A DNA stretch of 64,000 bases, taken from positions 2,976,001-3,040,000 of the forward strand of contig NZ_CP019082.1 of assembly GCF_001956985.1 (NCBI RefSeq). Reading direction: 5' to 3'. The stretch comes from Paludisphaera borealis (GTDB taxonomy: Bacteria > Planctomycetota > Planctomycetia > Isosphaerales > Isosphaeraceae). Numbering within the stretch: position 1 is the first letter of the stretch; the number at the start of each line of letters is the position of its first letter. The notes beneath the pieces are model-generated. The model searched no databases and was not told the origin of the DNA. It saw only the letters and a list, made by a program, of their open reading frames with translations. The position numbers were made by a program, and so were the translations under genes. This document shows, in pieces, positions 52,020 through 60,257 of the stretch.

Positions 52020-52802
52020 CTAAGCGTTCACGGTGTGGGTGGCGGTCGACTCGGGGGGGGGAAGCGGGGCGGAAACCGCGGCCGGCTTGGTCGCGGAGCC
52101 GTCGCATGACGGGCGGCCCGTGATCGATCCTTCCAGGACGCGCTGGAGCACGTCGCCCGGCTGGCGTCGCGACCGCTCCGAATCGGTGAGGATGCCGTGA
52201 AAGATGACGTCCAGAATATCCCTCGCCTGCTCGGCGACCGGCTTGGCCTGGCCGGCGAAGTAATTCGTGAACATCGTACCGTAAATCACGTTGCCCACCA
52301 CGTCGCTGATCCGCTCGACCGGCACGTCCCGAATCCGGCCCTCGGCGATCAACCGGGCGTAAAGCGCCTTCCACCGCTTGACGTTCACGTCGCGGTGCTC
52401 GATGTACGTGGGACGGGTGCGGTCCTTGAACTGCGCTCGTTCCTGGATCAGCATTTCGACGTACTCCGGATGCTCCGAAAAGAACGTCAAGAACGCCATG
52501 ATGCCGCGGGCCATCTGCTCCAGCCCCTCGTCCACCCCGGCGATGTTCGCCATCACCTGATCGCGCATCTTCCGCATCACCCGATCCACGGCGGCCAGAA
52601 AAAGCTCGCGCTTGCTCGGAAAATGGCGGTAGATCGTCCCCTTGCCAACCTGCATCCGGTCCGCCAGGGCCTGCGTGATCGCATCCGAAAAGCCATGCTC
52701 GGCAAAGAGTTCCGTCGCGGTCCGGAGGATCTCCTCCTTCCTCGACTCAACCTCTTCGTGCGAGCAGCACCGTTTCATCTTCTTCTCGGATGCGGAACTC
52801 AT
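52020..52802 (-). CDS. TetR/AcrR-family transcriptional repressor of the efflux operon
   Basis: A 260-residue regulator. The helix-turn-helix domain is at about 19-66: EEILRTATELFAEHGFSDAITQALADRMQVGKGTIYRHFPSKRELF. The all-helical ligand domain follows and a Pro/Ser/Thr-rich tail of about 40 residues ends the protein. It is the first gene of the operon, 29 bp ahead of the membrane-fusion gene. A perfect palindrome overlies its own promoter region, so it probably represses itself and the pump genes and releases on binding a toxic ligand. TetR-family identity is firm; the inducer is unknown. Confidence 0.93.
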   Translation of the reverse strand: MSSASEKKMKRCCSHEEVESRKEEILRTATELFAEHGFSDAITQALADRMQVGKGTIYRHFPSKRELFLAAVDRVMRKMRDQVMANIAGVDEGLEQMARGIMAFLTFFSEHPEYVEMLIQERAQFKDRTRPTYIEHRDVNVKRWKALYARLIAEGRIRDVPVERISDVVGNVIYGTMFTNYFAGQAKPVAEQARDILDVIFHGILTDSERSRRQPGDVLQRVLEGSITGRPSCDGSATKPAAVSAPLPPPESTATHTVNA

Positions 52803-52818
52803 GAAGAAATCCTAACCT

Positions 52819-52838
52819 TGGACTGACCAGTCAGTCCA
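52819..52838. promoter_or_regulatory. TetR-type operator upstream of tetR
   Basis: TGGACTGACCAGTCAGTCCA, a perfect 9-bp inverted repeat with 2-bp centre, 16 bp before the tetR ATG. Near-identical ACTGACCAGTCAGT palindromes precede TetR-family genes of other bacteria. It abuts the downstream edge of the -10 box, where repressor binding would block transcription. Confidence 0.88.
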
Positions 52839-52840
52839 CT

Positions 52841-52868
52841 ATTTTATTGGAATGCCTGAAGCAATCAA
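52841..52868 (-). promoter_or_regulatory. Sigma-70-like promoter of the tetR-efflux operon
   Basis: On the minus strand TTGATT (-35, 52868-52863), 16-bp spacer, TAAAAT (-10, 52846-52841). The start point would fall at about 52834, inside the operator palindrome. The hexamers match the consensus at 4 and 5 positions; the spacer is one base short of optimal. Confidence 0.65.
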
Positions 52869-53124
52869 CTAGATTTTTCGGAGACGCCTCGGAGGGACGA
52901 GAGGAAAGACTTGACGCTTCCTGGTAGAATAGTGAATAGTCCGGAGCGTTCGGCCCGGCGCGAACCTTACCTTAGGGGACGATCGCCGGGGTCTTGCCTC
53001 GTCCGCCCCTGGCGCGAGCCTCGCCGATCCACCAGCCCCGCCAACAGCGGACCCTCCCCAGCCGTAACATACTGAAACGACCGGCGGTCTCCCAACGTCC
53101 AGCCGAGCAACGGATCAGGTGATC

Positions 53125-55989
53125 ATGACAAACGACGACGTAGTCTTGCCTCGTAAGCGGGATCGGTTCACGACCGGCGCGATCGCCTTGATCGTCGCCG
53201 CGACGGTCGCCGCGCCATCGCGGGCCGCCGACGCGCCCAAGCCCTCGCCCGAGGAGGTCGCGTTTTTCGAGACGTCGATCCGGCCGATCCTGGTGGAGTC
53301 GTGCCAGAAATGCCACGGCCCCAAGAAGCAGCAGTCGGGATTGCGGGTCGACAGCCGCGAGGCCCTCTTGAAGGGGGGCGATCTGGGACCGGCCGTGACG
53401 CCTGGCAAGCCCGGCGAGTCGCCGCTGGTCAAGGCCGTCCTGTACCACGAAGGCGACGACCTGAAGATGCCTCCGGACAAGAAGCTGCCGGACGCCGCGA
53501 TCCAGGCGATCCAGAAATGGGTCGAGTCGGGCGCGGCGTGGGGCGAATCGGCCCCGGTCGCGACCGCCGACGACCCGGCCAAGACGCACTGGGCGTTCCA
53601 ACCGCTTCGGCGGACTCCCACGCCGACGGTCAAGGACCAGGGCTGGGTGAAGACGCCGATCGACGCCCGGATTCTGGCGAAGCTTGAGCAGGAAGGCATG
53701 ACGCCGTCCCCTTCCGCCGATCACCGGACGTTGATCCGCCGCGCGACCTTCGACCTGCTGGGCGTGCCGCCGACCGCCGCCGAGATCGAAGCCTTCGAAG
53801 CCGACCACGCCCCCGACGCCTTCGCCCGGCTCGTCGATCGGCTGCTGGCCTCTCCGCTCTATGGCGAGCGGTGGGGAAGGCACTGGCTGGACGTCGCCCG
53901 CTACGCCGACACCAAGGGCTACGTCTTCACCGAGGACCGCCGGTATCCGTTCGCGTTCACCTATCGCGATTACGTGATCGACGCCTTCAACGCCGACTTG
54001 CCGTTCAACACGTTCATCGTCCAGCAGCTCGCCGCCGACCAGCTTCCCCTGGGCGACGACCCTCAGCCGCTGGCCGCGATGGGCTTCCTCACCGTCGGCC
54101 GGCGGTTCCTGCAAGACCGGAACGAGATCATCGACGATCGCATCGACCTCGTCGGCCGCGGCCTGCTCGGCCTGACGATCGCCTGCGCCCGTTGTCACGA
54201 CCACAAGTTCGACCCGATCCCGACCGACGACTATTATTCGCTCTACGGCGTGTTCGCCAGCTCGGTCGAGCCCAACGAGCTGCCGCGCGTGAAGGGGAGG
54301 ACCGACGACGGCTCGCCCGAGGTCAAGGATCTGGAGCAAAAGCTGGTACAGGCCCGCAAGGCCCGCGACGAGTACAAGGCCGCCCGCCGCGCCGAAGTCG
54401 ACGACGATCTGGAAGCCAGGGCGTCGAAATACCTCCACGCCGCTTACGATCTCAAATTCGACGGCCGCTCGGCGGGGTTGCAGCCGCGCGCGGCGAAGGA
54501 CGACCTACGGCCGGAGCGAATCCGCGAGGTCGCGTTCCTTTGGAGGAAGCGACTGAAAGCGACGGACGCCCAGAATCATCCGGTGCTCGGTCCTTGGCTG
54601 CTTTTCCAGGCCCTTCCGAAGGAGTCGTTCGCCGCCAAGTCCGGCGAAGTCGTCGCCGAGCTGGAGAAACGGAGCCAGGCCAAGCCGGAGACCGTGCATC
54701 CGCTGCTCCTCGCCGCGATCCGCGACGCGAAACCGGCCGACATGGATCGACTCGCCGACTGCTACGTCACGCTGCTCACCCGGCTCGAAGAGCGCTGTCG
54801 AGCGTCGTTCGAGCAAGCGAAGAAGAAGGCTCCGCTCGCCGAGCCCGAATGGGAGTCGCTTCGCGCCGCGTTCCACGGCGACAAGGGCTTGTTCGCGTTG
54901 TCGGGCGAGGACGACGACCAGTTCTTGCTCGACATCAAGCAAACGGAGGCGTTCGCCAGCCTGACGAACGCGGTTCAAGAGTTGGAGCGAGCAGCGGCCG
55001 CCAAGGTCTGCCGCGCCATGGTCATGAACGACGCCCCCAAGCCGATGGACCCGCACGTCTTCGTCCGAGGCAACCCGGGACGCCCCGGCAAGCCGGTGCC
55101 GCGGCAGTTCCTCCAGGTCTTGACCGGCGCCGATCGGAAGCCGTTCCAGAAGGGGAGCGGCCGGCTCGAACTGGCCGAGGCGATCGTCGGCAAGGCCGCG
55201 CCGCTCACCGCGCGGGTGATCGTGAATCGCGTCTGGCGGTGGCATTTCGGTCAGGGGTTGGTCGACTCCCCCAGTGATTTCGGCGTCCGGAGCGATCCGC
55301 CGACGCACCCCGAACTGCTCGATGATCTTGCCGCCGGCTTCCTGGCCGAAGGCTGGTCGATCAAGTCGCTGCATCGCCGGATCATGCTTTCGAGCGTGTA
55401 CCAGCAGCAGAGCACGCTCCGCCCTGACTACGTCGTGAAGGACGCCCAGAACCGCCTGGCTTGGCGGTTCAACCGCCAGCGGCTCGACTTTGAGTCGCTC
55501 CGCGATTCGATGCTGGCGGTCGCGGGCAGCCTCGACACGACCCAGGGGGGACCGGCGGTCATTCTCAACGAAGCGCCGTTCCCGCCGAGGCGGACGGTCT
55601 ACGGCTTCATCGACCGCCAGAACCTCGACGGCGTCTACCGGACCTTCGACTTCGCGGTCCCCGACGCCACCAGCCCCAAGCGGTTCGTGACGACGGTCCC
55701 GCAGCAGGCCCTCTTCCTGATGAACAGCCCGTTCGTGCAGGACCAGGCCAAGCGGCTGGCGACGGACCTGGAGCGTGAAGCCCAGGCGGCCCAACCGCCG
55801 GCCGATACGACCGCCGTCGTGACCCGCGTTTACCGACAGGTGCTCGGCCGTCAGCCCGACGACCGCGAGCGCGGCCGGGCGCAAGAGTTCCTCCAGCGGG
55901 CCGGCGGACCGGCCGCGGCGGGGATGTCGCCCCTGGCCCAGCTCGCCCAGGTGCTGATGCTCACCAACGAGTTCCTGTTCATTGACTGA
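53125..55989 (+). CDS. PSCyt1-DUF1549-DUF1553 planctomycete cytochrome-like protein
   Basis: A 954-residue exported protein. A signal peptide (about 15-35) is followed by the Planctomycete cytochrome C1 domain with one heme motif CQKCH (60-64) in SIRPILVESCQKCHGPKKQQSGLRVDS. Next is DUF1549 (HWLDVARYADTKGY, FNTFIVQQLAADQLP) containing a second cytochrome-like motif CARCHDHKF, then DUF1553 near the C-terminus (VIVNRVWRWHFGQGLVDSPSDFG). Such proteins are abundant in planctomycetes and are linked to polysaccharide breakdown or electron transfer; no function is proven. ATG 53125 was preferred over a GTG six bases upstream. It is followed 41 bp later by its usual DUF1501 partner. Confidence 0.92.
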   Translation: MTNDDVVLPRKRDRFTTGAIALIVAATVAAPSRAADAPKPSPEEVAFFETSIRPILVESCQKCHGPKKQQSGLRVDSREALLKGGDLGPAVTPGKPGESPLVKAVLYHEGDDLKMPPDKKLPDAAIQAIQKWVESGAAWGESAPVATADDPAKTHWAFQPLRRTPTPTVKDQGWVKTPIDARILAKLEQEGMTPSPSADHRTLIRRATFDLLGVPPTAAEIEAFEADHAPDAFARLVDRLLASPLYGERWGRHWLDVARYADTKGYVFTEDRRYPFAFTYRDYVIDAFNADLPFNTFIVQQLAADQLPLGDDPQPLAAMGFLTVGRRFLQDRNEIIDDRIDLVGRGLLGLTIACARCHDHKFDPIPTDDYYSLYGVFASSVEPNELPRVKGRTDDGSPEVKDLEQKLVQARKARDEYKAARRAEVDDDLEARASKYLHAAYDLKFDGRSAGLQPRAAKDDLRPERIREVAFLWRKRLKATDAQNHPVLGPWLLFQALPKESFAAKSGEVVAELEKRSQAKPETVHPLLLAAIRDAKPADMDRLADCYVTLLTRLEERCRASFEQAKKKAPLAEPEWESLRAAFHGDKGLFALSGEDDDQFLLDIKQTEAFASLTNAVQELERAAAAKVCRAMVMNDAPKPMDPHVFVRGNPGRPGKPVPRQFLQVLTGADRKPFQKGSGRLELAEAIVGKAAPLTARVIVNRVWRWHFGQGLVDSPSDFGVRSDPPTHPELLDDLAAGFLAEGWSIKSLHRRIMLSSVYQQQSTLRPDYVVKDAQNRLAWRFNRQRLDFESLRDSMLAVAGSLDTTQGGPAVILNEAPFPPRRTVYGFIDRQNLDGVYRTFDFAVPDATSPKRFVTTVPQQALFLMNSPFVQDQAKRLATDLEREAQAAQPPADTTAVVTRVYRQVLGRQPDDRERGRAQEFLQRAGGPAAAGMSPLAQLAQVLMLTNEFLFID

Positions 55990-56030
55990 TTGACCGATCA
56001 CTCGATCGACCGCGCCCGGGGGTGTTTCCG

Positions 56031-57512
56031 ATGTCGCACGAACCTGCTCGACTCGAAGATCTGGTGGTCACCCGGCGCGAGCTGCTCTGCCGCTCGGGGA
56101 CCGGCTTCGGCGCGCTCGCCCTGGGTACGATGCTCGCCGAGACCGGCGGCCTCGGCCGTCCGGCGCGGGCCGCCGACCAGGCGAAGGCCGTCCAGATCGC
56201 CGCCACGTCGGCCAATCCGCTCTTGCCCAAGGGGCCGCCGCTGAAGGCCCGGGCGAAGCGGGTCGTCCACCTGTTCATGAACGGCGGGCCGTCGCACGTC
56301 GACACGTTCGACCCCAAGCCGATGCTCGCCAAGCACCACGGCAAGCCGGTCCCCAGCAACCTCCCCACCGAGCGCAAGACCGGCGCGGCGTTCCAGTCGC
56401 CGTACAAGTTCCGCAAGTACGGCCAGAGCGGCGTCGAGGTCAGCGAGATCTTCGAGAAGACCGGCGCGATGATCGACGACATCTGCGTGATTCGGTCGAT
56501 GCACGCCGACGTCCCCAACCATGAGCCGTCGCTGATGCTCATGAACTGCGGCGAGTCCCGCCAGGCCCGGCCCAGCCTCGGGTCGTGGGTCCTCTACGGC
56601 CTGGGGACCGAGAACCAGAACCTCCCCGGCTTCCTCGTCATGTGCCCCGACGGCTTCCCGATCGCCGAGTCCCAGAACTGGCAGTCGGCCTTCCTGCCGG
56701 GGATCTACCAGGGGACCCACCTCGACAGCAAGCAGACCGACGTCGAGAAGCTGATCGCCCACATCCGCAACCACGGCGTCGACCAGGGCCATCAGCGGGC
56801 GCAGCTCGACCTGCTGGCCGAACTCAACCAGGTCCACCTCGACGATCGCAAGCACGAGGCCGACCTGGAAGCCCGCATCCAGTCGTTCGAGCTGGCCTAC
56901 CGGATGCAGTCCGAAGCCGCCGAGGCGTTCGACGTCAGCCAGGAGCCCGCCTACATCCGCGCCCTCTACGGCCCCGGCGTCCACGCGCGGCAGCTTCTGG
57001 CGACCCGCCGGCTGCTCGAGCGCGGCGTCCGGTTCGTCCAGCTCTGGCACGGCGCCGGGCAGCCCTGGGACCACCACGACGACATCGAGACCGGCCACCG
57101 CGAGCTGGGCCGCCAGTGCGATCAGGCGATCGCCGGCTTCCTGTTCGACCTCAAGCAGCGCGGGATGCTCGACGACACGCTCGTCGTCTGGGGAGGCGAG
57201 TTCGGCCGCACCCCGACCGTCGAGTTGCCGACCCCCGGGGCCAACGCGGGCAAGATGAACGGCCGCGATCACAACCACTACGGATTCACCACCTGGATGG
57301 CCGGCGGCGGCGTCAAGGGGGGCTACGTCCACGGCGCGACCGACGAGCTAGGCTTCCAGGCCGTCGAGAAGAAAGTCCACGTCCACGACCTGCACGCGAC
57401 GATCCTCCACCTGCTCGGCTTCGACCACGAGAAGTTCACCTTCCACTACGCCGGCCGCGACTTCCGCCTCACCGACGTTCACGGCAACATCGTCCACGAC
57501 GTCGTGGCGTGA
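56031..57512 (+). CDS. DUF1501 family protein with Tat-type signal
   Basis: A 493-residue protein. The N-terminus TRRELLCRSGTGFGALALG has the Arg-Arg and hydrophobic run of a Tat signal. The sulfatase/alkaline-phosphatase-like core shows HLFMNGGPSHVDTFDPKP, with a Gly-Gly-Pro-Ser-His site, VQLWHGAGQPWDHHDDIETGHRELG, LVVWGGEFGRTPTVE, and DHNHYGFTTWMAGGGVKGG. DUF1501 genes regularly follow DUF1549/1553 genes, as here, which suggests a shared extracytoplasmic pathway, probably desulfation or similar. ATG 56031 was preferred to an upstream GTG. Activity is inferred from fold family only. Confidence 0.92.
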   Translation: MSHEPARLEDLVVTRRELLCRSGTGFGALALGTMLAETGGLGRPARAADQAKAVQIAATSANPLLPKGPPLKARAKRVVHLFMNGGPSHVDTFDPKPMLAKHHGKPVPSNLPTERKTGAAFQSPYKFRKYGQSGVEVSEIFEKTGAMIDDICVIRSMHADVPNHEPSLMLMNCGESRQARPSLGSWVLYGLGTENQNLPGFLVMCPDGFPIAESQNWQSAFLPGIYQGTHLDSKQTDVEKLIAHIRNHGVDQGHQRAQLDLLAELNQVHLDDRKHEADLEARIQSFELAYRMQSEAAEAFDVSQEPAYIRALYGPGVHARQLLATRRLLERGVRFVQLWHGAGQPWDHHDDIETGHRELGRQCDQAIAGFLFDLKQRGMLDDTLVVWGGEFGRTPTVELPTPGANAGKMNGRDHNHYGFTTWMAGGGVKGGYVHGATDELGFQAVEKKVHVHDLHATILHLLGFDHEKFTFHYAGRDFRLTDVHGNIVHDVVA

Positions 57513-57540
57513 TCGAGGAATGCTATTCCGGAGGTCGCTG

Positions 57541-57843
57541 ATGGACGCGGGCATGGCTGGCGGGATCGCGGGGAGCGTCATCGGCTGCATGGGCGGGCTG
57601 ATCGGCACGTACTTCGGCATCGCAAGCACGAGCCGCCCACGCGAGCGCGCCCTGGCGATCCGCTTCTCGGTCGCCTGCTGGCTCTGGCTGGCGGCCGTGA
57701 TTGGGATGGTCTGCTTCGCGCCTCGCCCCTGGGGACAGTACGTCGTCCCCCTTGGCCCTGGCATCACGCTGGCGATCCCCTGGTGCAACCGCAAACTCGC
57801 CCTCGCCCGGGCCGAGGACCAGGCCTCGACGGGCGAAGCATAA
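57541..57843 (+). CDS. Small membrane protein of unknown function
   Basis: A 100-residue protein with three hydrophobic segments (about 5-25, 38-58 and 63-80). The N-terminus MDAGMAGGIAGSVIGCMGGLIG is rich in small residues. ATG 57541 has GGAGGT 5 nt upstream, a strong site; an upstream frame extension lacks one. It follows the DUF1501 gene by 28 bp on the same strand and probably shares its transcript. No family recognised. Confidence 0.7.
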   Translation: MDAGMAGGIAGSVIGCMGGLIGTYFGIASTSRPRERALAIRFSVACWLWLAAVIGMVCFAPRPWGQYVVPLGPGITLAIPWCNRKLALARAEDQASTGEA

Positions 57844-57886
57844 CGTGGAGAAGCTGGAAGCCGGATACGGGCCGGATACAAACCAT

Positions 57887-57916
57887 CATGACGCCGTGGG
57901 GACACCCGGCGTCATG
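57887..57916 (+). terminator. Hairpin after the small membrane-protein gene
   Basis: Perfect 10-bp arms CATGACGCCG (57887-57896) and CGGCGTCATG (57907-57916), 10-nt loop, 43 bp after the stop. It could end the DUF1549-DUF1501 transcript; no U-tract. Confidence 0.55.
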
Positions 57917-57954
57917 AAGATGGGGGCTTCTTGGAGGCGTCACGACCAGGTCCG

Positions 57955-58040
57955 GTAGGGGCGCCCATTGTGGGTGCCCGATCGCCGAGCGTGAGCGGTC
58001 GGCGTAAGACGAACCGGGCACCCACAAGGGGTGCCCCTAC
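57955..58040. repeat. 86-bp inverted-repeat element (MITE-like)
   Basis: Terminal 26-bp arms at 57955-57980 and 58015-58040 match as inverted repeats at 24 of 26 positions. They begin GTAGGGGC and contain TTGTGGGTGCCCG. The 34-bp centre holds a further short hairpin. Near-identical GTAGGGGCACCCCTTGTGGG words occur as small non-coding mobile repeats in several bacterial phyla, by recollection. No target duplication could be defined. Confidence 0.75.
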
Positions 58041-58098
58041 GGCAAACCACGAACCGGAACTTCCATGACAGCCCGAGCGCATGCACCAACCGGTCAAG

Positions 58099-58437
58099 TC
58101 AGCTCGAACGTCGACCGTGGATCAGCCGGCCGAAGAACGCCGCGATCTGGCAGATCACCGTCCAGGCCATGACGAACGGCGTGGTCGGGTGCTTGAAGAC
58201 GGTGGGTAGGTTGCGCTCGAAGACGAAATGCCCGGTCCACATGACGACGTACGACAGGATGAACAGCTCCAGCCCGAGCAGCGGGCGGAACGGCGCGACG
58301 ATCACGGCGATCGCCGCGATCGGCCAACCGACCCCGACGTGGAGGAAGTGGTTGATCGGGTTCTGGTGATCCTCGCGGTACGTCGCGGCCATGCGCTCGA
58401 GCCGCGTCGGCGCGGCGGCGGTCTGGGTCTGGGTCAT
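58099..58437 (-). CDS. DUF962/Mpo1-like membrane protein
   Basis: A 112-residue protein with two or three hydrophobic helices. The motif NPINHFLHVGVGWPIAAIAVIV and the later MWTGHFVFERNLPTVFKHP carry the conserved histidines of the Mpo1/YGL010w family. The yeast member is an iron-dependent dioxygenase that shortens 2-hydroxy fatty acids. Its ATG overlaps the stop of the cytochrome gene by 4 bp, so the two are coupled. Whether the bacterial protein acts on 2-hydroxy acids is inference. Confidence 0.82.
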   Translation of the reverse strand: MTQTQTAAAPTRLERMAATYREDHQNPINHFLHVGVGWPIAAIAVIVAPFRPLLGLELFILSYVVMWTGHFVFERNLPTVFKHPTTPFVMAWTVICQIAAFFGRLIHGRRSS

Positions 58438-60032
58438 GGTTTGCCAGCCTTCGGGGCCGCGCCCTGGTGGACCTTGGGGTCGGTGTAGGTGTCGAGCCCC
58501 TTGTGGATGACCTTGCCCCAGTAGGTGGCGAAGTCGAACTTGGGCGAGTTGTCGTCGTCGTGGCAACGGTAGCAGGTCCGGTTCTTGTCGACCTGCTGGG
58601 CGGTCAGGGCGATGGCCTTGCGGAACGACAGGTCGTCGGGCTCGGCGACGTGCTTCGACGCCGGGCCGTGGCAGTTCTCGCACTGGTTGCCCTTCAGCAG
58701 CGGCGTCGCGGCCTCGGAACGCCAGCCCGAGGTGTACTCGAACCCCGTCGTGTGGCAGGTGACGCACTCGGCGTCGTAGATCGTGTTCGGCTTGGGGTCG
58801 CGCAAGAGCGACTCGAACGCCAGGGCGTGCTTGGTGCTCGACCACTTCAGGAACGTGTTGGGATGGCAGGTCTTGCACGACTCGGCTCCCGCGAACGTCG
58901 CGCCCGGCGCGCCGTTGACGTAATCGTGGCGGGGGAAGTTCTCGACCGTGCCGATCTCCTTGAGCATGCTCCGGTATTCGTCCTCGATCACCTTCTTGAC
59001 CTCGGTCGCCGGCCCGTCGTACCGTTCGTTGAGGCTGACGCGGTAGTACCGCGTCTTGGCGCCGTCGTTGAAGAAACCGACCGCCCCCACGTACTTGCCG
59101 CGTCGGCCGACGTTGACCAGCATCGTCTTGCCGTTGTTGAGCATCTGGGGGTCTTGCTCGGGGTCGTCGATCGCCGACGTGCTCACGACGATGTCGAAGC
59201 CCGGATACGCGGAGGCCAGCCGCTTGGCCTCGTCGGGCGAGCCCTGAACCATCAAGACCTGGTAGTCGCTCTTGCCTTCCAGCTCGGCGAGGATCGACGG
59301 CAGCACGTCGTCGGCCCGCTTGACGGTCGGCAGTAATTCGTCCTTGTCCGGATCGCTCAGCTTGGCGATGTTTTCGGGATCGATGACCGCCGTGACGCCC
59401 AGCTTGACCGTGCCGGCCGCGACGATCGTGCTCGGCTGGATGATCGTCTCGAAGCCCGGGCCCGGCACGACGTTCGCCGCCAAAATCTTGGTCGGCTCGG
59501 TCAGGTTGTTGAGGAACTGGGCCATCGCCTCGCCGACTCCGACCTTCAAGTCGTCGGCGCTCAAGGCGACGGCGTTGTACTTGAACGTGCTCAGCGCCTT
59601 GAGCGCGATGCTGAACTTGATCTTGGCCTGCTCGAAGCCTCCCCGCGCCGCCGCCGGGTCCTTGATCAGGCTGCCGAGGTCGATCAGGGCGTACGGCCAG
59701 TTCTGGGCCCGCAGCCGCTCGATGAAGTCGTACCGCCGGATCAGGCCGCCGAGCTGCCCCTGGGTGCATCCACAGGGTTCGAGATAGCCGTCCATCTCGC
59801 CCGAGACGACCAGCACCGCCGCCGGCTTGGGCCACTGGGCGAACAGAGTGCTCGACCTGCCGCCGGCCGGCTCGGCCTTCGAGGCGTCGGCGGCGGGCGA
59901 CTTCGCACCGCCCGGAGTCGCCGACGACGTCCCCTTGTCGTCCTTGCTCGAAGACGAGGAACACCCGACGTAAGTCAAGAGCGCAATCGCGGTTGCGACC
60001 GCGCCCAGCGGCCGGAAAGGCAATCGGGGCAT
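58434..60032 (-). CDS. Tetraheme cytochrome c lipoprotein with N-terminal metallophosphatase-like domain
   Basis: A 532-residue protein. The signal ends at lipobox TYVGC (Cys24). Residues about 75-330 carry GYLEPCGCTQGQLGGLIRRYDFI, a motif of the 5'-nucleotidase/metallophosphatase-like group often fused to cytochromes. The C-terminal 180 residues have four heme motifs, CKTCH, CVTCH, CENCH and CYRCH, resembling cytochrome c554-type domains. It would act outside the inner membrane as an electron carrier or reductase; donors and acceptors are unknown. ATG 60032 has GGGA 10 nt upstream. It is coupled by 4 bp overlap to the Mpo1-like gene. Confidence 0.88.
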   Translation of the reverse strand: MPRLPFRPLGAVATAIALLTYVGCSSSSSKDDKGTSSATPGGAKSPAADASKAEPAGGRSSTLFAQWPKPAAVLVVSGEMDGYLEPCGCTQGQLGGLIRRYDFIERLRAQNWPYALIDLGSLIKDPAAARGGFEQAKIKFSIALKALSTFKYNAVALSADDLKVGVGEAMAQFLNNLTEPTKILAANVVPGPGFETIIQPSTIVAAGTVKLGVTAVIDPENIAKLSDPDKDELLPTVKRADDVLPSILAELEGKSDYQVLMVQGSPDEAKRLASAYPGFDIVVSTSAIDDPEQDPQMLNNGKTMLVNVGRRGKYVGAVGFFNDGAKTRYYRVSLNERYDGPATEVKKVIEDEYRSMLKEIGTVENFPRHDYVNGAPGATFAGAESCKTCHPNTFLKWSSTKHALAFESLLRDPKPNTIYDAECVTCHTTGFEYTSGWRSEAATPLLKGNQCENCHGPASKHVAEPDDLSFRKAIALTAQQVDKNRTCYRCHDDDNSPKFDFATYWGKVIHKGLDTYTDPKVHQGAAPKAGKP

Positions 60033-60211
60033 CGTCGTTCCCTTCAGTTCAAGCCCAGCCTGCAAGCGTCCGCGAACTCGTCGCGGCCCCGTTCGCCGAT
60101 CCTCGACTCCGTCGAGAACACGAAGCGCGGGCGCGGACCCGCGTCGTTAACGGCGGCTGGAAGTGTACTCATCCGCGCCAGGTCCGATAAGATCAATCTC
60201 GACGGGCCGAG

Positions 60212-60240
60212 GCCGCCGGGAACTCACGCTCCCGGGCGGC
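60212..60240 (-). terminator. Possible hairpin after the DUF1573 gene
   Basis: GCCGCCGGGA (60212-60221) pairs with TCCCGGGCGGC (60230-60240) with a one-base bulge, 17 bp after the DUF1573 stop. GC-rich and without U-tract. Confidence 0.4.
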
Positions 60241-60257
60241 TCGCAACAGGCGATGCG

